64,000 nt of DNA from Harmothoe impar. Lineage: Eukaryota; Annelida; Polychaeta; Phyllodocida; Polynoidae. Below, in pieces: positions 31,061 to 41,014 of this stretch. Made by a program: the position numbers and the translations under genes. Numbering within the stretch: the stretch's first letter is position 1; every line of letters begins with the position of its first letter. The stretch lies in assembly GCA_947462335.1 (NCBI GenBank), contig OX381715.1, positions 37,920,650 through 37,984,649 of the forward strand. Direction: 5' to 3'. Under the pieces are notes generated by a model. That model was not told the DNA's origin. It ran no database searches and saw only the letters and a program-made list of their open reading frames with translations.

Positions 31061-31560
31061 ATGTGGTACCGGTCGTCACAAGATGCGGGGAGACGTGGTA
31101 CCGAGGCGTCCCCAGATGCGGGGAGACGTGGTACCATGGTGTCCCACGATGCGGTGAGAAGTGGTACCGAGGCGTCCCAAGATGCGGGGAGACGTGGTAC
31201 CGAGGCGTCCCAAGATGCGGGGAGACGTGGTACCGAGGCGTCCCAAGATGCGGGGAGAGGTGGTACCGAGGTGTCCCCAGATGCGGGGAGAGGTGGTACC
31301 GAGGCGTCCCAAGATGCGGGGAGAAGTGGTACCGAGGCGTCCCAAGATGCGGGGAGACGTGGTACCGAGGCGTCACAAGATGCGGGGAGACGTGGTACCG
31401 AGGCGTCCCCACATGCGGGGAGACGTGGTACCGAGGCGTCCCAAGATGCAGGGAGAGGTGGTACCGAGGCGTCCCAAGATGCGGGGAGAGGTGGTACCGA
31501 GGCGTCCCAAGATGCGGGGAGAGGTGGTACCGAGGCATTCCAAGATGCTCGGAGACATGG
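30513..31560 (+). repeat. 33-bp coding minisatellite
   Basis: About 31 copies of a unit containing GGAGACGTGGTACCGAGGCG and TCCCAAGATGCG. As the period is a multiple of three and the unit has no stop in most frames, long frames are open on both strands; only the plus-strand frame that runs into Gag is credible. Looser copies go on to about 32240. Confidence 0.95.
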
Positions 31561-33976
31561 CACTGAGGCGTTCCTAGATGCATTCCCAGATACCGGGGGT
31601 GCATGGGCATGCCCAGACAGAGGGAGTGGTAGTACCAAGGCATTTCCAGACACGGGGAGACAAGGTACTGAGGCGTTCCCAGATGATTGGAGACGTCATA
31701 ACAAAGTGTTCCCAGGCGCTGGGACATGTGGCACCGAGGTGTTCCCAGATGTGGGGAGACGTGGTAACCAGGCATTCCTAGATGTCTTCCAAAATGCAGG
31801 GACATCTGGCACTGAGGCGTTTCGGGACTGGAGGCGTGGTACCCAGGCATTGCCGGAGATGGGGAGCCTTGGCACCGAGGCATTCCTAGTTGCATTCCCA
31901 GATGCAGGGAGATGTGGTACTGAGGCATCCCCAGATGCGGGGAGACGTGGTACGGGGGCGTTCCTAGATGCATTCCCAGATGCCGGGAGACGGGGTACAG
32001 GGGCATGCCCAGATAGCGGGAGACGTGGTACCAAGGTGTTCCCAGACGCGCAGAGTTATAGCACCCAGGTGTTCCCAAACGCAGGGAGATGTGGCACTGA
32101 TGCGTCCCAAGATATGAGGAACATGTTCACAGCCGCAGGGACATGTGGAACCAAGGTGTTCCCAGACAAGGAGAGATGTGGTACTGGGGCATTCCAAGAT
32201 GCAGGGGTGCGTAGCACCAAGTCGTTCCAAGGTGATTTGCAGGAGTGGCAATCTGTCGACAAACTACCTAAACCCATAGTTATGCCAGACAAGTTTGATG
32301 GTAGTGAGCATCTAAACGTGTATCTTACACACTTCAACCTTTGCTGCCGGGCTAATGGATGGAACCATGAAGTAGCGGGCGTGTTCCTAGGGCTCTCTCT
32401 CACTGGTATAGCTAGGCGTCTGCTGGTGGGTTTTGACTACAGTAACCCCAAAGGTTACCTATTGCTGAGGGAGGCCCTGATTCAGAGGTTTCAACCCCCG
32501 AACCAGTCAGCCAAGTATAAGATGCTGCTTCGTGAAAAGACAAGAGAAGTGGGTGAGTGCCTCCAGAGCCATGCAGAGGAAGTGGAGAGGCTGACGCAGT
32601 TAGCCTACCCTGGTGTGGACCTCTCAACCATGAAGGCAATAGCCATGGACTGGTCCATTGACAGCTTACAGGATACTCAATTGCAGCTCTGGATCCATCA
32701 GAGCCACCCGAAAACATTAGCAGAAGCTGTGAGAGTTGGCCTGCATGCAGAGGCCTGCATGCAGTCGAATAACAAAGCAGCAAGTGAGGCTAGCCAGACG
32801 GAGGCAGAGGAGCTGACACAATTTAAAGTGGAAGTAGAGATGTATCGCAATGAAATGATGGATCTCTGCCAGATCATTCAGTCTCAGCCAAGGAAGTCAC
32901 GCTCTGGATGGAGACGGAAGGGGTGTTTCCATTGTGCAAAAGATGATCATGTCAAGAAGGATTGTCCCCTCCGGACCAGTGATGGTAGAGCATTGCCAGC
33001 AGCCTTGGAAAAATCAACAGGATCTCTTGTTGGTGGCCCAGGTTGTTCAGTCAGAATGTGCTCAACTAGTAAGCCATCAGAGCCAATAGAAAGAGGGGTA
33101 ACCAGATATGCAGAGGAGGAACCAGCCCTAAGAGAGAAGAGAGCAAAAGTTCGGGTGAAAAGAGATCAAGCAAAACAAGATCTAGTGATACCAGAGGATA
33201 TGGGAGGCCAGCAACCCTCAGCGATATCAAGGGAGCAAGACCCAAAGAGCAAGGTTCAGGGCAACAACATAAAACGAGGAGCCAGAAACTTCCGGGCTCC
33301 AGTATCCTTTTGGGAAAGATCCATTGGGGAGGGACAGAAGATTCACTGGAGCAAGACCCGGGGGAGAAGATCCAGGGCAACAACATCAAGTGAGGAGCAA
33401 CAGGCTCATACCGAGATCCAGTACCCTTCGGGAGAAAGATCGAAGATCCAGTACCCATTGGGGAAAGATCCGGTGGGGAGTGGCAGAAGATTCACTGGAG
33501 CAAGGCCCGGTGGAGAAGATCTAGGGAAACAACATCAAGTGAAAAGCAAGAAACTCTCACCGAGATCCAGTACCCTTTGGGGGAAAGATCGAAGATCCAG
33601 TACTCTTCTTGGAAAGATCCGGTGGGGAGTTGCAGAAGAATCCCTGGGGAAAGGTCAGAGGGACCAGGATCTCGTTAGCCGACAACAAAAGGAGATCCCT
33701 AAGCTTTATTTGAGCAGGGAAGAGTGTAGTGGTAATGAGTGGCCGAATCCTCGTGAGGAGTCGCCGACTCCCCGCGGCAGGGAGTCACTGATAGTTCAGG
33801 ACTCATCCACCAGGTGGCACTCGCCGACTCCCCCCGGCGGGGAGTCACTGATAGTTCCTGACTCACCCACCAGGTGGCACTACCCTAGGGCAGTCTATAA
33901 AAGGCCCTGCACGCGGGAGAGCCAGCAGTCTATGACTCACGGTGATGATGGATGGACCTGCTCTGACAACAGATGA
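31061..33976 (+). CDS. gag: Gag of the non-autonomous element
   Basis: A 971-residue frame. Residues 1-400 translate the 33-bp array and looser derivatives (GTEAFPDAGRRGT-type repeats), rich in Gly, Arg, Ser and Ala and probably disordered. Residues about 400-560 form a Ty3-type Gag core that starts near PDKFDGSEHLNVYLTHF and includes LREALIQRFQ. A CCHC zinc knuckle, CFHCAKDDHVKKDC, is at about 621-634. The tail is Arg/Lys/Gly-rich with an internal tandem duplication (about 33380-33660) and runs on into the 3' LTR, where the stop lies. It should form particles and bind RNA; no enzyme domain is present. The real start is upstream but is separated by a frameshift and a stop. Confidence 0.7.
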   Translation: MWYRSSQDAGRRGTEASPDAGRRGTMVSHDAVRSGTEASQDAGRRGTEASQDAGRRGTEASQDAGRGGTEVSPDAGRGGTEASQDAGRSGTEASQDAGRRGTEASQDAGRRGTEASPHAGRRGTEASQDAGRGGTEASQDAGRGGTEASQDAGRGGTEAFQDARRHGTEAFLDAFPDTGGAWACPDRGSGSTKAFPDTGRQGTEAFPDDWRRHNKVFPGAGTCGTEVFPDVGRRGNQAFLDVFQNAGTSGTEAFRDWRRGTQALPEMGSLGTEAFLVAFPDAGRCGTEASPDAGRRGTGAFLDAFPDAGRRGTGACPDSGRRGTKVFPDAQSYSTQVFPNAGRCGTDASQDMRNMFTAAGTCGTKVFPDKERCGTGAFQDAGVRSTKSFQGDLQEWQSVDKLPKPIVMPDKFDGSEHLNVYLTHFNLCCRANGWNHEVAGVFLGLSLTGIARRLLVGFDYSNPKGYLLLREALIQRFQPPNQSAKYKMLLREKTREVGECLQSHAEEVERLTQLAYPGVDLSTMKAIAMDWSIDSLQDTQLQLWIHQSHPKTLAEAVRVGLHAEACMQSNNKAASEASQTEAEELTQFKVEVEMYRNEMMDLCQIIQSQPRKSRSGWRRKGCFHCAKDDHVKKDCPLRTSDGRALPAALEKSTGSLVGGPGCSVRMCSTSKPSEPIERGVTRYAEEEPALREKRAKVRVKRDQAKQDLVIPEDMGGQQPSAISREQDPKSKVQGNNIKRGARNFRAPVSFWERSIGEGQKIHWSKTRGRRSRATTSSEEQQAHTEIQYPSGERSKIQYPLGKDPVGSGRRFTGARPGGEDLGKQHQVKSKKLSPRSSTLWGKDRRSSTLLGKIRWGVAEESLGKGQRDQDLVSRQQKEIPKLYLSREECSGNEWPNPREESPTPRGRESLIVQDSSTRWHSPTPPGGESLIVPDSPTRWHYPRAVYKRPCTRESQQSMTHGDDGWTCSDNR
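33380..33660 (+). repeat. tandem duplication in the Gag C-terminus
   Basis: Two diverged copies of about 140 bp that include GAGATCCAGTACCC, GAAAGATCGAAGATCCAGTAC and AAAGATCCGGTGGGGAGT. It lies where a pol gene would begin in a complete element. Confidence 0.6.
33713..33724 (+). other. polypurine tract
   Basis: AGCAGGGAAGAG directly before the TG of the 3' LTR. Confidence 0.55.
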
Positions 33977-34114
33977 TAGACGATTGATGATAGATGATAG
34001 ATGATTGATGATAGATGATGAATGTACAACCCTGATTATGTCAATAGAGAACTACCTTTGTTTACTACAGTACTGCGTTCTGTCTTGTCTTCCTAGCATC
34101 CTTTTCCCGTTACA
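33725..34114 (+). repeat. 3' LTR (390 bp)
   Basis: Matches the 5' LTR except for one G-to-A change in the first U3 palindrome (CGGCAGGG against CGGCGGGG). It carries the last 84 codons of the Gag frame. Confidence 0.9.
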
Positions 34115-34118
34115 ATAC

Positions 34119-34420
34119 CAAATTGACAACCTTAGGTATTCAAAGTCACAACCTTAGGTCATCATTGTGACGACCTAAGGTAGTGACATCTGATTCATTC
34201 AGACCAAAGTTGTCATGTAATGACTACCTTAGGTAGTCACAGTAATTTGATTGTCACAATGACTACCATAAGGTTGTTTATTTAAGTATTGTCAATTTGA
34301 AGACTTCAAAGACTTGAAGTCATCAGTATTGACAACTTTCAAGTCTCTAGGTTGTCGCAAAGACAACTTGAGTTGTCACACACCATGGCAAATGTTGGCA
34401 CATAGCTGCCACCAAGTGTC
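34119..34420. repeat. palindrome-rich host repeat next to the LTR element
   Basis: CCTTAGGT/ACCTAAGG and TGTCAC/GTGACA motifs alternate and can fold into several hairpins. TTTGACAATAC just left of the LTR element joins this sequence across the insertion, so the retrotransposon landed in this repeat. Confidence 0.5.
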
Positions 34421-34931
34421 AAAGTGATCAACTATTTTCATCTTGAGTCATTAGTGGTGACGGGATGCAGAGTTGTCTTTACATCTTTTTTTGCCATTAC
34501 CTTCAACCACTGGCAATTAATTTATAACAATTTATGCTACTTAGATCAACCAAGAGTACACCAAGAATATAAAATGGGTGCCCCACTGGATCGGGTGCAC
34601 TGATTAGAGACTACATACTCAATAGGTCGTCACTATGACGAATTTAAGTTTCCTTGGGTTTTCAGTGTATAGGGAGCCGGGATAGGGAGCCGAAGAATAC
34701 CAGTGTATAGTGACGATAAAGAGTATGGAACAGTAAATCACTATGCTTTGATGAAAGGGATATGTGCATGGGAAGAGAGGGAGATCTATAGATGTATAAG
34801 AGGTAGATGTGGCTGTTTTCATTTACATACAGGTCAACCATGTATATGCCAATATAGTTGGTATTGGGAAATGCATTGAGGACAACAAGATATTATAAAG
34901 GACACTTGAGATCAGCAACAACAATGTACTA

Positions 34932-35140
34932 TGCCCTTTTGTCGGTATCATACGGCATGATGCAGGAATGCAGCAGCAGCTAGTTGTTCTTTTCTCAAAG
35001 GTTGTTATGATGCATTCAATGCCATTATTAGTGGAATTTCTCAAAGTGATGCAGCACCTGCGAGTTATACTTTATGATGCATTGCCGCATCATGACTACA
35101 CAGGATCATCAGGTGTTGAGGCACCATGCTACTTTAAAGG
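34932..35140. repeat. TTAA-family palindromic repeat, no clear ends
   Basis: Contains GGCATGATGCAGGAATGCAGC and TTATGATGCATT cores typical of the family. Confidence 0.5.
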
Positions 35141-35496
35141 GTTAGGTTATGTATTTCAGTTTTGTAAAATACATTACAAACTATGAATACTTTAAACGTG
35201 AGTTCATTACAAATTGATAAGGGGTGAATATAACATGGCAGGTTCGGTAGGTATGGGCCCTGTGGACCTGCTAACCAGCCTTCGGTTGTGTTGGTTTTAA
35301 AACTATGTCATGGACATGGTATGTATCTGCCATGAAATGCTAAGGCGTAGAACTCAGGGCATGTATGCTTCACACGATTGTAAGGAAACACCAGATTAGA
35401 GCTCTGTGCGTAGACAAGCATATGTCGACAGGAGAAGCTGGAGGGGGGGGGGGGTATAGGGGTCTATGATATGATCCCTGGTGGAGGACTGGATAA

Positions 35497-35697
35497 CCCT
35501 TTAAGGACAGCATGACGCCTCTAATACTTGTCACGACAATGCAGCAAAGGTGATGTACCTGGCGATGTACTGCTGCATCATGCCACAGAGTCGTCATGAT
35601 GCATTCATGCAGCACTGGTGAGCAGCTTGTCGGTGCTGATTGCATTCATGCATCATGCAGGCATAGTGCATTTACCTACTCAAATACCCTACAAGGG
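35497..35697. mobile_element. TTAA-family palindromic MITE
   Basis: Starts CCCTTTAAGGACAGCATGA after GATAA and ends CAAGGG before TTA. It has inner GCATCATG and ATGCAGCACTGG hairpins. Non-coding. Confidence 0.6.
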
Positions 35698-35931
35698 TTA
35701 GCGTTACGGCTGGCGCAGTGATGGGCCGGGCTGGCAGGGGCAGGAAATTGAGAGGAAGTCTTTCTGATACATGAAACCGGCATGGAAGGTGTCCTTGACT
35801 TTTGACATTGTCATTGACAGAAACCAGATAGCGTCCTCTGAGGTTTCCTTTTCTTTCTTTATTGCAGTGTTAACAGCTCATTCGTCATTTATTCAAGCAG
35901 AGAGTAGGCACTTTGCTATAGCTGCAGGTCA

Positions 35932-36558
35932 CAGGCTGGGAAAATCATGGGTTTCTCAGGTCGCAGTGAGAAACCACAGCACTGTGTTATCTCACTGCTA
36001 AATTAGAGGGTTATCACACAGCACTGTGAAATTTCACCCCCCTGTAGGAAACTACACTGATGCTATTTCTAGCATATAAAGTTATAGGGAATACAATGTT
36101 TTAACTTGTTTATTAATTATTTATCATGAAATACACATTTGCTGTAGAGGCCCATTCAGATGTACCTAGCTGATAACATAATACATCACTGTAGACATTC
36201 ATTTTCTGGAGCAAATGATGGTAAGCCTACAGCAAATTGGGTTTTCTCAATACCATTTTAAAGGATTGTATGAAAATTGTCATTTTTCATTGTTAATATC
36301 CACACAATCTGATAATTGAAGTGAGCATTGAGAAAACAATAAATGTGCCCAATTATACATAATCTTGATTTTTATTTGGAATGAGGGAAATCCTTAGAAA
36401 ATGTAAAAATGTGAAAATATATAATATGGGTGTGGTTTCCAACAGGGGGGGGGTGAGATCTCACAGCGCTGTGTGAAAACCCCCCAATTTAGCAGTGAGA
36501 TAACACAGTGCTGTGGTTTCTCACTGCGACCTGAGAAACCCATGATTTTCCCAGCCTG
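35932..36558. mobile_element. 627-bp MITE with 5-bp target duplication
   Basis: Inverted ends of about 110 bp start CAGGCTGGGAAAATCATGGG. GGTCA flanks both sides (35927-35931 and 36559-36563). The arms include CACAGCACTGTG palindromes; the centre is AT-rich without an ORF. The superfamily is not clear from the ends. Confidence 0.75.
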
Positions 36559-36968
36559 GGTCATGTAGACTCAAGGATGTGAATACCATGTGAGAATGAA
36601 TCGAGTCTCGTCTTTTGAAAGTTCAAAATGGCCACCCATAACCTATTCATAAACGGATTCCATGAATAGGCCTGCCTTAACATCCTAAATATCAATATGA
36701 AATCTAGAATTACATTTCTAAGTTGATCAGAAACAGAGATTATGATCTTTCTGAACCAGCCCAGATCCCCGCCCCGATCTCAGTAACCTAAAGAATGGCT
36801 GCCATATACCCTGTGTGGCTTTTCTGTAAGGTTGTGCAAGTGGAATCAACTCACTATGAGTCTCAGTTTTTGTAAAGAAGAACAAAAAACATCCAACGGC
36901 CTTCCAACACCATAAACTCGCCTAGTCATTATAGAGGATCCTATCTATCCGCAAGATAAAAAGCATCC

Positions 36969-37040
36969 TTCCCAGACGGGGAATCGAACCCCGGCCGCGG
37001 CGGTGAGAGCGCCGAATCCTAACCACTAGACCACCTGGGA
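36969..37040 (-). tRNA. tRNA-Glu (anticodon CTC)
   Basis: A 72-nt cloverleaf. The acceptor stem TCCCAGG pairs with TCTGGGA (one G-U) with discriminator A; the D-arm is TGGTCTAGTGGTTAGGA; the anticodon loop CTCTCAC has CTC at 37005-37007; the T-arm has GGTTCGATTCC. There is no intron. A run of five T follows within a few bases on the minus strand (36962-36958), a good Pol III stop. Sequence and structure match animal tRNA-Glu closely. Confidence 0.92.
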
Positions 37041-38094
37041 TGGTTGCTCGTGTGATCCTACATGTGTATCCGGATCAGATCTCGGGGCCGATCTGGTATG
37101 TACCCGGGGGTATGGAGCCTCAAGCACTGACTCAATGGATCAATTCATTATGCATGTGTACTCCAGGGTGCTGGTAAAGGCATGTTGGTAAATGCAAAAT
37201 GAATGAAAATAAAGTGTTTTATTTGTGCACAGTATAGCTAGGGTTTTGAACTTCACCAAAGAGCAATGAATATCATGAGGGCCCTCCATGAACTTGGCAA
37301 TCAATGAACTTTACAAAGATGAAAAGATGAAATGAGAATTGCACATCTAAATAAAAGTTTATAAGATAAATAGAATATATCATCACCAACTCAGCACCAT
37401 CCTTCACCATCTCGATATACGTTTGACCTAAAATAAATGTATGAACCAAATGGAAAAACGACTAGTCTCTGAATTCCCTATGTCATATATAGCCGACAAT
37501 TAATCATAATCATTACTTAAACTATTAAAACCCTCCCAAACACACACTTCTTTGTTTAACTATGGGTGAACATATAGTGAGATCACTTGGCACTAGATGG
37601 CCCTGTCGAAAGATGAACCATTGTCCTTCCAGTATAAAGCAGCACATGGCCCAGGTACATGTATTTGTGAGTAGTGATTATTTTACAACAACATAGAGGG
37701 TTGGTGGATTTAAGGAGGGGGTTCAAAAATATTTATCCCTCTAGAGAGGGGGGGGGAGAATGTTAACTAATGTTCATCCCTTTTCATTAAGAAAAGCTAG
37801 AGCAATGCTATAGCTCGCCGGCTCATGCAAAAATCCACCAACCTTCTTAGTAAACAAAAAACGTTATACCAACGTTATAAAACTTTTCTCTATGTCTCTT
37901 TATAGGGGAAAAACATAATATAACGTTAAAAACGTTATTTTGACGGGAAAATAACGTATTTTCGTTAGCTGGGCTAGCTTCGAGTATAACAAAGTCCTCT
38001 AGAGGCTCCCACGACCCGTCTATTCTACTGATTGGTGATTTTGGCGTATCAACCAACTTAAGCTATCACAACATGGTCTCTAATCATTCAACCA
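37041..38094. other. spacer with an AACGTT cluster
   Basis: No gene recognised. At 37861-37965 AACGTTAT and ATAACGTT occur five or more times and can form hairpins. A short poly-G run is at 37745-37756. Confidence 0.4.
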
Positions 38095-39001
38095 CACAGA
38101 GAAAAGGAAGAGAGTCAGAAAGGGGATCCACGTCTTGCTCTCAGAATTACTCCCTTTGTGACAGAAAGGGAGTCAACACTTTAGAAAGAGAGTCAATGTG
38201 ACTCCCTTAAGAGGGTCACTGTGACTCCCCTAAGGGAGTCCAGGTCTTGCTTTCAAAATGACTCCCTTTCAGTAAGAAAGGGAGTCCAACTCATCTTTGA
38301 CTCTCTTTGTAAAGGGGGCCTATAGCTTATATTTGACTCCCTGTATAATGGGAGTAATACATCTATTACATTTGTAATGTGCAGTTGCATTTGTTCTTTA
38401 TAATAGGTTTAATGGGTGTTACAAGAGCTAATCTCTCCACATTATATTGGTGCAAGGTCAAAGAGGGATGTTCAAGATCACTCAATGCACATTCTTAAGT
38501 CAATATGAATGAACATCTGATTTGCTGTGGATTTAAGTATCTTGTATTTCGACAAAGTGGCTGTCTGTGGAAGGTCATATAAGATATCATAGTTATGTTA
38601 GAATTATGTACCAATGCTTAATTATTTTATTAAATGAAGAGCTGGCACTAAATGCCTATGTTATAGCCATTCACAGTGAAAGAAATTATCAATTTTCATG
38701 AGTTTATATATATCTTTATGGATTATATAAATGTGAGCCTCCGGATTAGTACCACTTTGGGCATAGTGCTACCACCTAGCAGGACATATTAGAACCAACT
38801 GTTGGTGACTTCCTTTCTACATATCCAGACTCCCTTTGCGCATTAAGAGAGTCCACTTGAGATTGACTTCCTTTTAAACCGAGTCAAGAGAGCTGTGCTT
38901 TTATCAAAGTGAGTCAGTACATTATGACTCTCTTGTAAAGAGAGTCTGGGACGGTTAGACTCCGTTTTGACTCCAAAATGACTCCCTTCCTTTACTCTGT
39001 G
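38095..39001. mobile_element. MITE of the CACAGAG/GACTCCC type
   Basis: Ends are inverted: CACAGAGAAAAGGAAGAGAG at the left and its diverged reverse complement (CTTCCTTTACTCTGTG) at the right. GACTCCCTT and AAGGGAGTC recur more than ten times inside and can fold on themselves. No ORF. Target duplication not evident. Confidence 0.6.
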
Positions 39002-39247
39002 CAGTCTATTCTACGTCACATCAATTTAATGTCACGCATGACATCACCAATACGTCACCAATGACAACATGGCGGCGTAGTGACGTTAGATTACAGCCCG
39101 CACTTAATGAGTAGACGCGCTGTGATTGGTGGAGACCAGCCGCCGCCCAGGCTGTAAATTAATCTGGTGGCTGATTGGCTGTGAAGGAAGTCCCGGTAGG
39201 TGGCAGCAGGTTAGGTTGATGGACGACCCGTGTATGGTATGAGATGG

Positions 39248-39385
39248 TGTTTAACCCGTCAAGGGCTGAAAATTGGTTTATTGCATCATGCCCTTCGTTG
39301 GCATGATGCTTGCATGCACCACTAGCGCGTTATTTGCCAAGGTTGCATTTGTGCATCAAATGATAAAGCACTTACAGCATAATGG
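39248..39385. repeat. TTAA-family palindromic repeat
   Basis: TTTAACCCGTCAAGGGCTG start and GCATCATGCCCTTCGTTGGCATGATGC core. Confidence 0.5.
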
Positions 39386-40793
39386 TATTGGCCCGTTTTA
39401 GCCCTCGGGCATCTATTGATTTCAGTCTGTCTATACTGTATACTGTGTCTAAATTGTACGAGACCAATGATTATTTACAACAAGAATATAGTACATTAAT
39501 CGATTTAAATACCCCAGTGCTCATACGAGCCAATACAGTATGCCTTTCTCAAAGGGTAAAAGTACTGGTAAAGAGAGAACAGGGTTAGTACCATTGAGAA
39601 CAGTTATACATCGGATCAACTATGACAATGTGCATGCAGGGATGGAGTGACATTAAATATTGGAAGCAAAAGAATGTTTGTTTGTTTTTATTTCAACACT
39701 GTATAGTTTTGTATGTTTGTCAATTAAGCGAACCCACACTTTGTACCTTTCATAATTCAATTGATGAGGTCACGAAATGAAATACAATCAACATCAGAAA
39801 CGAACCAACGAAATTACCTGAATGTATTCCCCACAGGCTTGTCCTCAAACCTAAGCGCCCCTGAAGAGCATCTCCCTTGCAAGGTGATGAATATTGATAA
39901 GTCATATTTCTGGGGGGAAAAAAACACAAAAAAACATGATGACAGGAGCACTCTCTGCCCACCAACAAACCATAGGGTCAATAAGCGCGCAGACTTCACA
40001 CAACCACACAGATCAAGGCCCATCTAATGGCTGCCGGGGGCTCATCCTGCTCCCAGACCAATGTAGCTAGTCTAGTTCTACCCGTGCAGCACAAGGGGCA
40101 TGAGGGGTTGTACTGTGATATCCTGTGATGCTAAGTCTATGGGAGGGTGCCGCTATTTGTAATCGAATACTAATTCCACTAGGAGAATCTAATGGCACCA
40201 AAAATACTAATGGTTCTTGTTAGTAATACATCGTCAGAAGTAGGCCTGCAATGGCGGATTTAGTGGGACAATCTTCCTCCACCCCTTTTTTGAGTAAAAT
40301 CTAACTATTTTCTATATACAGTTTGGCTCAAAAGTTATGAGGGGTAAATCTTTATAATAGCTCGGCCCTCCTTTTCAAATTTCTGGATCAGCCACTGGCA
40401 TATGCTAGTACCATTAATCAGTGCTTATGTAGGTAAATTCTAATTCTACCAACTAGAAAATCATCAGCCAACCTTACCAATACACAACTGCTGTTAGCAT
40501 GGCCCTGCCCTCGGGAGGAGGTTATGTTGTAAGACTCCAATGTACCTTCAGACCCTCTGTATCAGCAGCCATATTGTGTTTCCTATAGCACGCTAGCGGG
40601 TCATCCTGTGTAAGCAGCCATTTTGTAACTTGGGGTTTATTGCTATAATTACCATAGTTACCAGATGATGTTATATTTCTGCCTTACCCTCACATCTTCC
40701 CATCCCCTCAGATTTTCTAGTTAAGGACCAATGCAATCTAATGATATCAAACTATTTTGAGTTCAACGGATTGCATCATGGATCATGGTGCAT
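39386..40793. other. spacer, no gene recognised
   Basis: Short frames without recognisable motifs. Nothing further that I can support. Confidence 0.4.
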
Positions 40794-41014
40794 ACACAGA
40801 GAAATAAAACAGCGTCAAACGGGAGTCTCTAGAATGACTCCCCTCTCTAGCGTCATTATTTGACTTCCTTAGGTGAGTCAAGGACCTATGTGACTCACCT
40901 AGCTGACTCCCCTAGATGATCAATGGAGTTACCTAGCCTGGACTCCCCTTAAGAGGGGAGTCTTTCTGGAGGCAACCTTGATCTCCTCTTGACGCTGTTT
41001 CTTTTCTCTTTGTA
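40794..41014. mobile_element. second MITE of the CACAGAG/GACTCCC type
   Basis: Ends ACACAGAGAAATAAAACAGCG and CGCTGTTTCTTTTCTCTTTGT are inverted. Inside are TGACTCACCTAG, GACTCCCCT and AGGGGAGTC palindromes. Confidence 0.6.

Larger units (their letters stand above)
28978..34114 (+). mobile_element. non-autonomous Gag-only LTR retrotransposon
   Basis: Two 390-bp LTRs differing at one position enclose 4.36 kb with a primer-binding-like site, a minisatellite-filled leader, a Gag reading frame and a polypurine tract, but no protease, RT, RNase H or integrase. ATAC is duplicated at 28974-28977 and 34115-34118. The near-identical LTRs show recent movement, which must have used enzymes from another element. 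The layout equals the TR-GAG class described in plants. Confidence 0.9.

Noticed and set aside
30409..32078. Long minus-strand frames of 414 and 465 codons (Ser/Pro/Leu/His repeats)
   Set aside because: They are antisense readings of the 33-bp minisatellite, whose period of a multiple of three leaves most frames open. No other coding evidence.
38095..39001. A clean target duplication for the GACTCCC MITE
   Set aside because: Flanks were compared at several offsets and no matching pair was found, so none is claimed.
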